A stretch of DNA of 64,000 bases from Simmondsia chinensis. Lineage: Eukaryota > Streptophyta > Magnoliopsida > Caryophyllales > Simmondsiaceae. Shown piece after piece: positions 33,041-44,151 of the stretch (positions are counted from its first letter, which is position 1; every line of letters begins with the position of its first letter). A program made the position numbers and the translations under genes. The notes beneath the pieces were generated by a model. The model was given only the letters and a program-made list of their open reading frames with translations, was not told the origin of the DNA and did no database searches. The stretch covers positions 327,501 through 391,500 of the forward strand of contig JAGTTD010000010.1 in assembly GCA_018398585.1 (NCBI GenBank), written 5' to 3'.

Positions 33041-33312
33041 TGAGCTTACCCACCTAAACCTCACCGAAGAAGAGGTCCTAGATAGAGTTGAGTGAGCACG
33101 ATACCCCTAGGCATATATGCCTGTTATGGTTGTTATTGCTTTAGTTTAGATATTTTATCATTGTTTATATGTCTGGTATTGCTTTATTGGACCTAATTTC
33201 TTTCAAGGTTGGGGGTACCCCAAAGGGATAAGGTTGCATACATCTTATCTTTCAGAACCTGTCGTGACGGAAGCCTCTATAAAGTATTGGATTGTCGTTG
33301 TTGTACGATATT
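33041..33312 (+). mobile_element. LINE 3' end (RTE-like), second copy
   Basis: 33041-33110 reads LTHLNLTEEEVLDRVE, stop, ARYP in one frame, matching the LTHLNLREEMASDRGT end of the relic at 535-965; the stop is a TGA where Trp is expected. A 3' UTR follows, then the shared tail in older form: AAGGTTGGGGGTACCCC, AAGGTTGCATACATC, CAGAACCTGTCGTGACGGAA, GCCTCTATAAAGTATTGG and TTGTCGTTGTTG. Confidence 0.6.
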
Positions 33313-33832
33313 TTTATATGACAGGTAATAATAAGCTCAACAGTCACAAAGTCTTGATAGCTAAGTAACAAGTTGCAAGTCGGCATGAGGGGGCCCCACC
33401 TTACTGTATCATAGTGGGCCTGGGCCCCCATGCCCTCTGCCAGAGAATATCCAGCCCGTCTATACTGACTTTTTGACTTGGGTCAACCACACCACAAACA
33501 AATAAATGAAAAATTAATAATCAGTAAGATTGAATTGGTATAACAGTTAGACTATTTATTATCGTTAAGACATTTTAGATTTAAAATACATTTTCTTATT
33601 TTTGGATACTTTGTATTCCTGTTAAGATAAATCGTATAATTTCTTTACTAATGTAAGGAAAATATAAAACAAAAATTTATACCAATTGGTTCTAAATTAC
33701 ATAGTTCGACAAATTTATACCACTTGGTGGCAACATGATTGATGCCTATTCGGTCTGAAGTTTGCGCTGAAGTTATATTAATAATGAACGTAAAGATCGT
33801 TGAAGTTTTAACAGAAGGCCTCTCGATCAATA
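33313..33832. other. Intergenic, no gene seen
   Basis: GGGGGCCCCACC...GTGGGCCTGGGCCCCC at 33388-33430 is a GC-rich patch with inverted words. No coding signal. Confidence 0.3.
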
Positions 33833-33919
33833 AAGGTTTTGATACCATGTTAAGTAACAAACTATTCTATAAGTTAAACTGATAGATGAAGGTTTAAAAA
33901 TAATTTTATACTCTAACAC
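33833..33919 (-). mobile_element. TRIM-family single LTR plus primer-binding site
   Basis: On the minus strand TGTTAGAGTATAAAATTA...CTTCATCTATCAGTTTAA...TTAACA, then TGGTATCAAAACC, a diverged primer-binding site. The second LTR was not found, so it is truncated. Confidence 0.5.
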
Positions 33920-34499
33920 AGATATGATATCAACTGATGTCAGCCTCCAGCATAATTGGGTTAAAAATCTTGAGAACTTTATTAAAGAAATCTCGTGATT
34001 TTTGCAGAAATAAGCAAAAACGCAAATTCTCCTCATCTTTTTACCCATATTACACCAATGGGCCCTCATGCAATCATTGCTCATTTTTGCTAACGAGGAA
34101 CCCAGGTACTTGGTAAATCCCGGCTCATACAGCGGCCTGCAAACCACATGGACGAGTTAAGTTTGGGATTTCTTAAGAAGAAAATCAAAGAAGGAATCGA
34201 GCTTTAGACCTTTTGGCCTAAAGCAATACTCTACCTCTCACCTGCCTCTACCACTAAGGCAAGGCCCTGATGGGTAATCAATGCTCATTTTAATTCAGTG
34301 TAGCCGTTGATCGTCAAGGCCAATTTTACGAGTTGTAGAGTCCAAAATAAATATTTAAAATAAGACTGTTTATATAAAAATTAGCATTTGCTTGAGTCCT
34401 AGAATTTGAAATCGTAAGATTAGGACGAAGAGTTCATGGAATATTGTGTTAAGTACTCCACATATGAGTCTTTATAATCGATCATAGAAGTTTTAAGAG

Positions 34500-34632
34500 A
34501 AAAGAGATTAATATATAAATCTAGTTGGTTACTGCACCAATACCAATTAATTTTAGAATAAAACCCTGCTGGAGTTTATATAAGGATCTCGTGTGTGCCA
34601 GGGTCAGGCCTGTAGGCCCGATGAAATTTAAC
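34500..34632 (-). repeat. TGTTAAATTT-family LTR-like repeat, minus copy
   Basis: Minus-strand TGTTAAATTTCATCGGGCC, TACAGGCCTGACC, GAGATCC, CAGGGTTTTATTCTAAAATT, AATTGGTATTGGTGCAGTAA and ACTAGATTTATATATTAATC follow family order. Confidence 0.5.
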
Positions 34633-34879
34633 ATTATCGATTTTCTAAGTATTGTGTTTTGAGGTTGAGTATCAAAGTAGAAAAAGAAAAAAAGGGGTGG
34701 GACAGTGAGGTATATACTTAGAACCAAGACAGATACAGGCTATTGTTAAATTTGCTACTCTACTTTCCCAGAACTTTTTTTCCGATTAGTAGCGAGGGCG
34801 AGCTCACGATACCAAAATTGGTACCTCATAAGCTTTGCGTATCCATTGTACCCTTCAAGTACACTTTAATGGGGTTGAA

Positions 34880-35240
34880 GAAATACCTGTCTGGATCGGT
34901 ATATACCGGATCAGACTGGCCATTTGGTTAAGGATTGAACTGGACCAGCTATAGATTAGTCTCGTTGTTGTTCTAATATGTGAGCTTAATTGGTCTTCTG
35001 TTTGGTTCGATCCAAGATTGGAAAACTAGAAGATTGAATTGAAAATCAATCTACAGCAATTGGTCTTTTGTCTTGCTGGAAAATTGGTCCGGTATTGATC
35101 CCATTGCGTCTCTGACTAGCCTTGAACTGGACAATATCTAATACGATTTCAGTCAATCCAATCCATGGTCCCATAGTTTGAGATAGTTCTGTCTTCTATC
35201 TAGTATGGTGCAGTCTGGTTCGATCTAGTCCGGGACCAAT
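34880..35240. repeat. GGTCCGGTT/CCAGTCTGG-rich repeat
   Basis: Dense in GGACCAG, GGTCCGGTATTGATCC, TGGTTCGATC words resembling the GACCGG-rich repeat in the transporter intron (40490-41010). Ends undefined. Confidence 0.35.
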
Positions 35241-35288
35241 TTGCGTCCCAGGGCTACGACGCTATGGTACCTTTGGATGCTTTGGGTT

Positions 35289-35450
35289 TCTATTATTTGA
35301 ACTCTATTGTTTTTGATAACTAAAGAGATAACTCTTAGTATAAAACCGACGCACCCTTTAAAGTGGAGCCTGAGACAGCTCACAATGGCAAAAAAAAAAA
35401 AACGAAACAACAAACCCCATAACCCCTTGACTCCTACCATCACGCTAATC
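35289..35450 (-). mobile_element. Poly(A)-type LINE/retroposon 3' end
   Basis: Minus-strand order GGAGTCAAGGGGTTATGGGG, TTTGTTGTTTCGTT, TTGTGAGCTGTCTCAGGCTC, CACTTTAAAGGGTGCGTCGG and AGAGTTATCTCTTTAGTTATC is shared with 56421-56650, 57975-58140 and 58555-58770. The A tail is decayed here. Confidence 0.5.
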
Positions 35451-35462
35451 CCTGAACTATAA

Positions 35463-35625
35463 TGTTAAATTTCACTCGGACTTTAGGCCCCGACCCATGG
35501 AATCAGCACACATAAGATTCACATATAAGTCCAAGCGGGGTTTCATCCTGAAACCAATTGGTAATAGGGGAAGTAACCCAATAAACTTATATATTGATTT
35601 CTTCACTCTCACAATCAAATCTATT
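35463..35625 (+). repeat. TGTTAAATTT-family LTR-like repeat, plus copy
   Basis: TGTTAAATTTCACTCGGAC, TTAGGCCCCGACCCATGG, ACACATAAGATTCACATATA, GCGGGGTTTCATCCTGAAAC, CAATTGGTAATAGGGG, ACTTATATATTGATTTCTTC, TCTCACAATC. The best-preserved reading of the family's left half. Confidence 0.5.
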
Positions 35626-36020
35626 ATTTTACTAGATAGATTCACATATGCAGTCCTCGACATAATATAGTTATACATATATAAGGTGATGTTATTATGA
35701 AAGGGTGAGAGCGCGAGAAGGGCGAATCATGGCCCTTCATTGTAATGGACGGCCAAGGTTTGTTAAACACTAGAAAAATAACAATTTACGGCCCATATCC
35801 CTTCGTGGGGCAGAAAAGAAAGAAGGGGCAAGGGAGAGAAATTGGTTTTTTTTTTTTCAATACTCAACAAATTTTGACAGAAAATTGTTATTTTTTTAAT
35901 GTCTAACAAATCTTGGCCATTATTACAATAGAGGGACAGAATTTGCCTCTCTCTCACTCTCACCCTCTCATAAAAATACTACCCTATACATACATTGTGC
36001 GTGTGTGTATATATATATAT

Positions 36021-36250
36021 AGGGTGATTATCAAATGAGAGCATTTGATTATGGTGAGATATGAGAGCTTAAATCTCAGTCATTGAATTTAAAATGAAAG
36101 GCTGAGATTACACATATAAAGAGGAGGAGAGAGAGAGAGTTTTTAGGGCATCTTTATATGTGTAATCTTAGCCCTTTAATTTAAATTCAATGACTGAGAT
36201 TTAAACTTTCACATCTCACTATAGTTAAATATTCTCATTTGATATTCATT
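36021..36250. mobile_element. MITE with ~100-bp inverted arms in an (AT)n tract
   Basis: The left arm 36021-36121 (AGGGTGATTATCAAATGAGA ... TTAAATCTCAGTCATTGAAT ... GATTACACATATAAAG) and right arm 36152-36250 are inverse repeats at roughly 85% by eye, separated by a 30-base GA-rich loop. (TA)n flanks both sides, consistent with insertion at TA, so a Tc1/mariner- or PIF-like origin is possible. Transcripts would form a long hairpin. Confidence 0.75.
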
Positions 36251-36999
36251 ATATATATATATATATATATATATTAGGGTGATATTAATTAAGACAGATA
36301 ACGTGAACGTGGGAGACAGCCCATAGTCAACCCTATGAGCCCCAAAAAAATGTTTGCATGGAACTCATTCTAAGCAATCATTTTTCTATATTCATTAATT
36401 TTGTATGAAATTATTATTTATTTTTAATAAGTAAATATTTAATTATTTACTTGTTTATAAATGGATGATCTCTTCACTCATTTAAGTTCAATTCATAATT
36501 GAATGATCTGTTGTCTTCCCCCCCCCCCCGATAATTAGTGAAGGAACTCGCGATACAAAATTCGAAATTTCACAAATTGAGACCCGGGAACACAAACGAC
36601 ATTAAAAAGGGAAACATAACATAAAAAATCCAAAGGCAGCCCTAGTGTGGGTATAAAGGTCTAGGTTTTTCGAGGTTTGGAGTTGTACCTTAGGAGTTGG
36701 AAGACGTCTAGATGTTTTGAGACTTTTTGCTATGTTTTTCCCCGCACTTGTGGGCTTTCTTGAGCATTATCGAAAAAATGAAAGACAAAGTTGGGTATAT
36801 CATAGTCCGAGCCAAACGAGGAAGGGATCATCGTTCTTTGTTGTTTTGCAACAAAGCTTGCTTCTTTATGAGAATGTACAGATTGAACGTTACCAAAACA
36901 TAAAACCACACATTTAATCTTGTAATAAAAAATATATTCCATGGAGAACAAGGTGAGGTTTAAAAAAACATAACTCGATGATAATAAGTCGATAGAAGA

Positions 37000-37335
37000 T
37001 TTGAGATGTCTAGTGTGTTGATGTATTTTCAAAATAATGCTAGAAGAATTGTGAATAAAGTGTTTAAAGTTGGTCCCAAAGTTTGTTTAATGTGTTTTGA
37101 TGTGTGTTGGGATGTGTGTCGACACACAGGGTTGGTGTATCGACATACATTCTTACAGAACAGGACTACAGAGCTGTGTGTCGACACACACGGCCCGTGT
37201 GTCGACACACAGATCAACAGAACCATTTGTGTGTCGACACACAGGTGCAGTTTTCACCAGATTTTCGCACATTGACTACCGGTTTTTTGCGCCTTTTCTT
37301 TGAGGCATAATTTGGGACATTTTCTTCCACAAAGT

Positions 37336-37386
<51 letters not shown>

Positions 37387-37700
37387 CCCTAATATCTTTG
37401 ATAACGAGGGTGAATCAATTGATTTGAAAGAACTTGTTCATAGTTCTTGAAAAACGTCATTCTCATACATCCCTCTATATCTCCCTTTACATACGCTCAC
37501 TCTATTGATATTAGGTTATCGTTGTATCCCCGAGACTATTTTAGACACTCAAATAAGTCTTAAGGAAAGTGACATCACGCCTTGAAACCTGTAGATCGAT
37601 TTGATACCCGTTACTTGCGAATTGCAAGTGTTTGATTCAACAATGTTTGGTTACCCGATTCCCGGTACTTTTGGGAGTTTACACCAACATAGTGCATACC
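37000..37700 (+). mobile_element. Possible copia/Sirevirus-like LTR segment
   Basis: A palindrome cluster (37113-37243) precedes a (TA)n tract (37340-37384). A pyrimidine-rich stretch with CTCCCTTTACATACGCTCACTC, ATCGTTGTATCCCCGAGAC and AGTCTTAAGGAAAGTGACATCA-like words follows, typical of the R/U5 part of an LTR. Sirevirus LTRs are known for repeated palindromes ahead of the promoter. No partner LTR, primer site or coding domain found. Confidence 0.35.
37113..37243. repeat. Palindrome cluster TGTGTGTCGACACACA
   Basis: The perfect 16-base palindrome occurs at 37113-37128, 37175-37190 and 37228-37243, a 14-base core at 37197-37210, and a variant GTATCGACATAC at about 37137-37148. Five palindromes in 131 bases, each with a central SalI-type GTCGAC (one ATCGAT-like variant). 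Confidence 0.9.
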
Positions 37701-37827
37701 ATATTGAAAAAAAGTTTAATATAATTAGAATGATGAATATCAATGAGAGGACGAGAACATGGCTAGGAAAGGTCCGTTAGAGTTTCTAAATACCCATAAT
37801 TATTTTCTTTTACAACAATAATTAGAA

Positions 37828-37998
37828 AAGAACTAAGCATGCCTGTTGTTGTTTGATCCTGTTATGCCGGTTGTTGTTTGGAGTCTTGTTTGATCCTGTT
37901 CTTGTTTTTCTGTGGCCCATGTTTTAACGGGTTTTATACGGGCTTGCTTGCTCGAGCGCCTGAATTGTATCGCGACCTGGTCGCTAATTATTGAAAAA
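37828..37998 (+). mobile_element. Poly(A)-tailed retroposon 3' end, plus copy
   Basis: Ends TTGTATCGCGACCTGGTCGC, TAATTATTGAAAAAAG. The inverse of this end (poly(T), TCGATAATTAGCGA, ACGATACA) introduces several minus-strand copies. The body has TTGTTTGATCCTGTT repeats. Confidence 0.45.
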
Positions 37999-38172
37999 AG
38001 AACTAAACATGCCTCTGGGAAAGACTCTACCTATCGCATCAGCAGAAACTATCGAGTCTAGGTCCAAGCCAAGCACTAAAGACCGCTGAACCACCAAAAA
38101 AAAATATGATAACCAAATCTTGCAGCCCAATCAGCAATCATATTTGCTTTTCTATAGTAATGATTAAACGTA

Positions 38173-38354
38173 GTTTCCTTCATGAGGGCATCTCAAATGG
38201 TGATATCTCCTACCCATGCAGTCATTACCCAGGGGTCAGGAGTTCGATTCTTACTGATTATATACTCATGACTTATATGCTCATGGGGATTGTGGGCTTT
38301 CTCATAGGCCGAGGTTAGTTGGGGCAATCTAATCCCTCGTTACCCAAAAAAATA
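38173..38354 (+). mobile_element. tRNA-derived SINE, poly(A)-tailed, TSD (family T)
   Basis: The head GAGGGCATCTCAAATGGTGA (A box) and GGGGTCAGGAGTTCGATTCT (B box) is followed by CTCATGGGGATTGTGGGC, CTCATAGGCCGAGGTTAG and TCGTTACCCAAAAAAA. ATTAAACGTA occurs at both borders (38163-38172 and 38355-38364). Same family as 48538-48705. Confidence 0.75.
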
Positions 38355-38929
38355 ATTAAACGTAATGCTTCTTGAGTTATAGTTCTATATAAACTAAACT
38401 TAAAAATTGTGAATTTAGATCCCACACCTTATAATTGAGTTGCGAAATAAAAAGGTCATTCACCCTTCAACTAATTCGATTTTCAACAAAATTGTATAAA
38501 CATGCATAACAGCTAACTTATCTGATAAAGTCTATAGAAAGCTGTGTTGAAAATATAAGATTGAATCCCGCTTTCATAAAGGGAACATAAAGTTGCTTCC
38601 TTATACAGTTCATTTGGATTCCTTATTGTGTGTTAAAAAATAAAAAAAAGATGTGTACAACTTTTGTATATAAAATTATTTTAAATTATGTATAAAAAAA
38701 GGAATTCATAATGTTAGGACAAAAACACTGATATCAGACATTTAATATAGCAATGCGTAATATTAAAATTTTTAAAATAATATATTTATATTATAAAATT
38801 TTTAAAACAAAAATAAAATTATAACATAATATTATTCATTTGATGCAGCACATAGTGCAAGGTTTACAGGAACGGAAAGGTTCAACAACCTTTTCTTTAA
38901 TTTTATTAATTCATTAATAAGTTTTATTT

Positions 38930-39076
38930 GCAGGCGCTCCTGTACTTCAGGATGGGGTCCTCGGAAACAGTCTCATTTCCACTCGGAAGGGGTATGGCTG
39001 CGTTCATATACCCCTTACAGACCCTACTTTAGCGGGAGCCGTGAGGCACTGGGATTGTTGTTGTTATTGTTGTTGT
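38930..39076 (+). repeat. Au-type tail with LINE-like 3' UTR piece
   Basis: TTATTTGCAGGC followed by TACTTCAGGATGGGGTCCTC parallels the LINE relic (TTATTTGCAGGC at about 812), suggesting it comes from a LINE and not the 5S SINE. The tail continues GGTATGGCTGCGTTCATATA, CAGACCCTACTTTAGCGGGA, GCCGTGAGGCACTGGGATTG and TTG repeats. Confidence 0.6.
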
Positions 39077-39489
39077 AATTCATTAATAAAACAAAGAGAA
39101 AAATAAACACTTAGTTCACACAACTTGAGAAAAGAGACTCAAAATAACTTATGAAATAATCCTAAAACTGGATGAATAAAATAACCTAATTCCTCTTGTA
39201 TTTATAAAGGAGCTATTTGACTTAAAATATAATTCTAAGAGATAAGTAAACACTTAAACGATAAACATAAACGCTAAAAGATATAAAATCAAAAAAAAAA
39301 AAAAACTAATCTCTTCTTAATTGAACTCAAACTCCTATCTCCAACCACGTGGCTCCTCTGCGTCGTATGCCCATCATCCCGAACCCGTCAAATACCGGCC
39401 AAAATTATTTTACATCATATATGATGCATAATTGTTAGACATGTCGTTTTCTTACGATATTGGGGAGATATAACAAGTTGGGACTTGTC
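39077..39489. other. Upstream region of the transporter gene
   Basis: Upstream of the TATA box. CCACGTGGC at about 39345-39353 is a G-box-like (CACGTG) element. No gene seen. Confidence 0.35.
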
Positions 39490-39496
39490 TATATAA
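39490..39496 (+). promoter_or_regulatory. TATA box of the polyol transporter gene
   Basis: TATATAA about 140 bases upstream of the ATG. The leader that follows is rich in CT and TTC repeats (39551-39613). Confidence 0.6.
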
Positions 39497-39629
39497 GAAG
39501 AGTACTCCAACCTCCACTAGCTCTCAACTCACTCAAAGCAAACATAACAATCTCTCTCTCTCTCGACCGTCGTCTTCTTCTTCTTCTTCTTCTTCTTCTT
39601 CTCTCTCTCTCGGGAATAAATAAAAAGCC

Positions 39630-40667
39630 ATGGGAGCTGAAAAAGCGGAGGGGAACGGACGAGTCATGAAAGAGCTGAACAGTAAAGCGGACATGACAAC
39701 TGATTATGAAACGGCAATAATGAAGAAGCCGAAGAGAAACAAGTTTGCGTTTGCTTGTGCTACCTTGGCTTCCATGACTTCCATCCTGCTCGGATACGGT
39801 ACTTTTTTATGTCATGTATTATTAATCTTTTATTCATCTACGGGTGAGAACGTAATTTGAATCATACGATTGTAATTGAGCTATGGTTAAGTTATTCACC
39901 TTCAAATCGAGGTTTTGAATTCGAAGCTCATTCTCTCCCATACCTATTAACGGTGGTTTCCGCATTTAGACAAAGTCGCATCCTCCTCATCAATGTAGAA
40001 AAGTGTATAATTATATACAAATCGGGACAATAAGCTTTTTCTTTTCAACAGAAAACGGCCTCGAGGCCGGAGAATTCATTGTGACTCAAAACGGAAAAAT
40101 TATCCATCGATTTAGATGGTGTAGACAACCACCATCTATGATTACAATCGTTTACAAAAAAATTTTTTGAAAAGAGTTTTTTTTTTTTTTTTTTTTGAAA
40201 TATATTCTTTTGAGGATTTGAGGGTACTTAGTCTAAAAAAATATTTTATATAGAAACAGAAGTACAATTCATATTTTTAAGTAAAAATAAGAAAATAATA
40301 TCTTTCCTTTAAAACGGAAAGGTAAGCAAAAACTAAATTTTTTTTCATTTCCCCTTTTATAAAAGCGCTTATATAAAAAAAGTTATACAATCAAAAACGG
40401 AAATATCTTTTCATAAATGAAAAGTGCAATTTTTTTTTATTAGTTAAGTGTGTTGTTATTGTCAAGAAAAAAATATTTTTAATCATGAGACCCAGGATCG
40501 GATCAATTAAAACTCGGTCGGTCCTGTCCAAGACCGGTTAGAATCTGATCTGGACCGGACCGTACCAATTTGGACCGATTTTTACCCAACAATTGCATTT
40601 ATAAGAAGAAAAACGTTTTAATACGAAAGGAAAGAAAATAAAAAATAACGATAATAGTATAATTTAC

Positions 40668-40725
<58 letters not shown>

Positions 40726-43700
40726 AATGTTAGTTATATGAGATATTTATATAATTATTAAATAGTAAAAAAATAAATATTTAATTTTTTAAGATTTAAT
40801 ATTTTTAGATATATACGTTATATATTAATTATATATTAAAATTATTTACCCAAAATATTTAATACGTAATTGATGTTGATCGGTCTTCGGGTTTTTCGGT
40901 TTTCAACTGAACCGGACCGAAGGCCGATTAAGCCCATATACTAGGACTGAGGACCGGACTGATATAGAGTAAGTCCGGTCCGGTCCATCGGTCGGGACCG
41001 TTTTGTTCACCCAGTTATTGTCAAGAGGGAGAAAGAAACCTCTAATAAAAACAAAATGCTTTAAAAAGCAGAAATCCAAATTAAGGTTAAAAAGAAAACT
41101 AGATCCAAACGTCGAGTTGTGCACTAAGATCAAAGCTAGACATGAAAAGAAGCCCGATTTTGAAAGAGGTATGCCACAATAGTCAGACAAAAAATTGTTA
41201 TTGTCATACGACGTAGTGAATAGTAACATTAAGTTTTGATAAATTTACTCATTCATTAGCATTTTGGGCCTGGAAACGCATTACCGTTGGTTAATTCAAA
41301 TTCAAAATTTGAAATATGCAGATATTGGTGTGATGAGCGGGGCGGCAATATACATCAAGAGAGACTGGAAAATCTCCGACGTCCAAATCGAGGTCCTTAT
41401 TGGCATCCTTAACCTCTACTGCCTCTTCGGCTCCGCTGCAGCTGGCCGTACATCCGATTGGATCGGGCGCCGCTACACCATTGTGCTCGCTGGCGCAATT
41501 TTCTTCGCTGGCGCCCTCCTCATGGGGTTCGCCACCAACTACCCTTTTCTTATGGCAGGTCGCTTCGTCGCGGGCATTGGCATTGGCTATGCCCTTATGA
41601 TCGCCCCCGTCTACACTGCTGAGGTCTCTCCAGCGTCGTGTCGCGGGTTTCTCACTTCCTTCCCTGAGGTCTTCATCAACGGCGGCATTCTTTTAGGGTA
41701 AGAGTAATTAGATTGCTGTGTTCAAAATTTAAACACAGTCAATAGTAGAAACTAAAGGGAGAAGAAATAGAGTAAATTTAGAGAAAAGAGAAGAGAAGAG
41801 AAGAGAAGAGAATGGTCGGGATGAGAGATCCCATTTCAACAATCATTTCGTAACTGTTGTTAACGACTCCACATGTCACTCCGATTCAATACTATGTTGG
41901 AGTCGCGAGAGAAGATAGTTCAATACGTAAGTCTAGTGGTTACTCACCTAATACCAATTGATATTAGGATGAAATTTTACTTATAGTTATATGTGGATCT
42001 CATGTATGCTAACTCTATGGTCAAGCCTAAAGACCTGGTAAAATTTAACAATTTTCGTAATTGTCATACAGCCATAGTGGATGCTCTTATAGAAATTGGA
42101 GATAACTTGAATTATCACTATAATAAAACTACTTAGTAAAACACTATTTAATCACACGCCTAACACGAGATTAATTATTGATTTTTCTGTAACAGGTACG
42201 TCTCCAATGTTGCCTTCTCGAAGCTTCCTCTCCACCTAGGGTGGCGATTCATGCTCGGAATCGGTGCCATTCCGAGCATTTTCCTCGCTGTTGGCGTCTT
42301 GGCCATGCCGGAGTCTCCTCGCTGGCTTGTAATGCGAGGCCGCCTTGGCGATGCCAGGCGCGTCCTTGATAAAACCTCCGACACCAAAGAAGAATCAAAT
42401 CTCCGACTCTCCGACATCAAATCAGCTGTCGGAATCCCCGAAGACTGCAATGACGACGTAGTTTCACTTCCAACCGCGACGAAATCTAGTGGCCAAGGCG
42501 TTTGGAAAGAGCTCTTCTTAAACCCTCCCCCTGCCGTCCGACGAGTATTAATCGCGGGAATTGGAATCCATTTCTTCCAACAAGCTTCCGGCATAGATGC
42601 CGTCGTTTTGTATAGTCCTAGAATATTCGATAAGGCCGGGATCCAAAGCGATAGCGATAAGCTCCTTGCAACCGTAGCCGTTGGATTCGTGAAGACGATC
42701 TTCATCCTTGCTGCCACATTTACCCTAGACAAGTACGGCCGTCGACCGTTGCTGTTAACCAGCGTCGGAGGTATTGTTACAATCCAAAAAATTAACTTGG
42801 TTAAATTTAAGCAAAAACCTAAGACCGTGTTTGCTGAAAAAGCATAGGAGTTGGGAAAGAAATTTGGGGTTGCATTTTGATGGAGATAACTCTATCATAG
42901 AGAATAGTTAGTTAAATTGAATAGGGAGAATCGAACATGTTTTGCATCCCAGTCCCAGGGGAAAGAAACATGGTGGGTGAGTCTATTCACTGCGTTTTGT
43001 CCCCTTGTTCTCTGGTGTCTCCAGATTCTCTAATCGTCATGTCGGGTTTCATTTGTCTTACGTCCTTGTCCTTTCGTTCTCTGTTTTGGTTCTTGTGCTT
43101 TTGCGAGTAAGGCTTGGATATCTTGGTCTCCCTTGGCCTATGTCGGGTCATGTCGATGTGTTAGGCTTTCTCAGGTGTTCGTCGTTGGGTAGCGCCTATC
43201 CTTTTTTGTGGTCTTGTTTATGTTGCTTTCGCTTACTAGTTATAAGAAAACACAATTCAAAACTAACATTTTAAAAACATAACAGGTATGGTCATCTCCC
43301 TGAGCGTACTGGCATCATCCCTAGTCATCATCGACCACTTCGACGACCGTAAACTCATTTGGGCCATAGCTCTATGCATAGCCATGGTGCTTGCTTACGT
43401 GGCATCCTTCTCCATCGGCATAGGCCCCATCACGTGGGTTTACAGTTCAGAGATCTTCCCCTTACGGTTACGTGCCCAAGGGACAAGTATTGGGGTTGCG
43501 GTTAACCGAGTTGTTAGTGGGGTGATTTCAATGACCTTTTTGTCCCTAACGAACGCCATCACCACTGGTGGCGCTTTCTTTATATTCGCCGCTATGGCCA
43601 CCATGGCATGGGCATTTTTCTACACGTTCTTGCCGGAGACTCAGGGGAAGACGCTCGAGGAGATGAATGAGTTGTTTGAAGATTTCCGTTGGAGAGATTC

Positions 43701-43794
43701 GCTCCACAAAAACAGGGATGGCCATAACAGTAACGGCAACGGTAACGGTAATATTCAATTGGGTAATAACACTACCATTAGTGGTCAATCTTAG
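39630..43794 (+). CDS. Polyol/monosaccharide transporter (PLT/PMT), MFS
   Basis: A 12-helix sugar-porter of the major facilitator superfamily; PLT/PMT proteins are proton symporters for linear polyols, myo-inositol and monosaccharides, usually at the plasma membrane. Exons 39630-39798, 41322-41697, 42196-42770 and 43286-43794 join in frame to 542 residues, a normal family length. Visible motifs: LLGYDIGVMSGAAIYIKRD (split across intron 1), GRTSDWIGRR (98-107), PVYTAEVSPASCRG, PESPRWLVMRGR, QQASGIDAVVLYSPRIF, DKYGRRPLLL, GIGPITWVYSSEIFPLRLRA and FLPETQGKTLEEM. The tail is Asn/Gly-rich (NSNGNGNGN). The N terminus is basic, soluble and lacks a signal peptide. Exons are clearly GC-richer than introns. 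Intron 1 (1.5 kb) holds a GACCGG-rich repeat and a long (AT)n; intron 2 holds an LTR-like repeat. Substrate cannot be told from sequence; similarity feels closest to PLT5-type genes. Confidence 0.94.
40490..41010. repeat. GACCGG-rich repeat around an (AT)n tract, intron 1
   Basis: CTCGGTCGGTCCTGTCCAAG, CTGGACCGGACCGTACC on the left and GAACCGGACCGAAGGCC, GTCCGGTCCGGTCCATCGG on the right are inverse-type words, suggesting a foldback element. The core has (AT)n at 40670-40722 and very AT-rich DNA. Confidence 0.45.
41890..42049 (-). repeat. TGTTAAATTT-family LTR-like repeat in intron 2
   Basis: On the minus strand it runs TGTTAAATTTTACCAGGTC ... TTTAGGCTTGACC ... GATCCACATATA ... ATTTCATCCTAATATCAATT ... 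GGTATTAGGTGAGTAACC ... TCTCGCGACTCCAACA, so TG...CA over about 160 bp. Best evidence that the family is a solo LTR. Confidence 0.55.
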
Positions 43795-44151
43795 GTTTAG
43801 AAATATGTTAAATGTAGTGCTTGTTTGGTATGCTTTTTTATTTTTAATTTTTGGATTTTCTAAAAATGAAAAATTAGATTATTAAAATAATTTTTTTTGT
43901 TTTTTATTTTTAGTTTTTAAATAAGTTACTAAAAACTAAAAATAAAAAACCAAGACTTGTTTAATATTGAATTCTGTTTGTAATTTTTGGTTTTTCACAA
44001 ATTAAAACTATATTTTATAAATAATTTTTACGTATTTTAGTTCAAGCCAGAACTTGATTTTGTTATGCTGTAAAACCATTAATTACAACAGATATAATAT
44101 CAAACACTCCCTAAAAGTTTTAAAAAAAAAAAAAACTTAAAAAATAATTTT
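43795..44151. other. Transporter 3' UTR and AT-rich flank
   Basis: 3' UTR immediately after the stop. Beyond about 43850 the sequence is A/T-rich with no recognisable feature. Confidence 0.35.

Noticed and set aside
37113..37243. CRISPR-like array
   Set aside because: Repeats are palindromic, only 16 bp, irregularly spaced, in plant nuclear DNA.
37006..37310. Overlapping ORFs in several frames rich in CVDTH/CRHT
   Set aside because: The peptide repeats are an artefact of the TGTGTGTCGACACACA palindromes read in every frame; no start context or splice support.
42175..42732. 185-codon ORF on the minus strand
   Set aside because: It is the antisense shadow of transporter exon 3, whose sense frame has clear sugar-porter motifs.
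43005..43274. 89-codon hydrophobic ORF in transporter intron 3
   Set aside because: Flanked by good donor and acceptor sites; the spliced frame restores the conserved SVGGMVISL join, so this is intronic.
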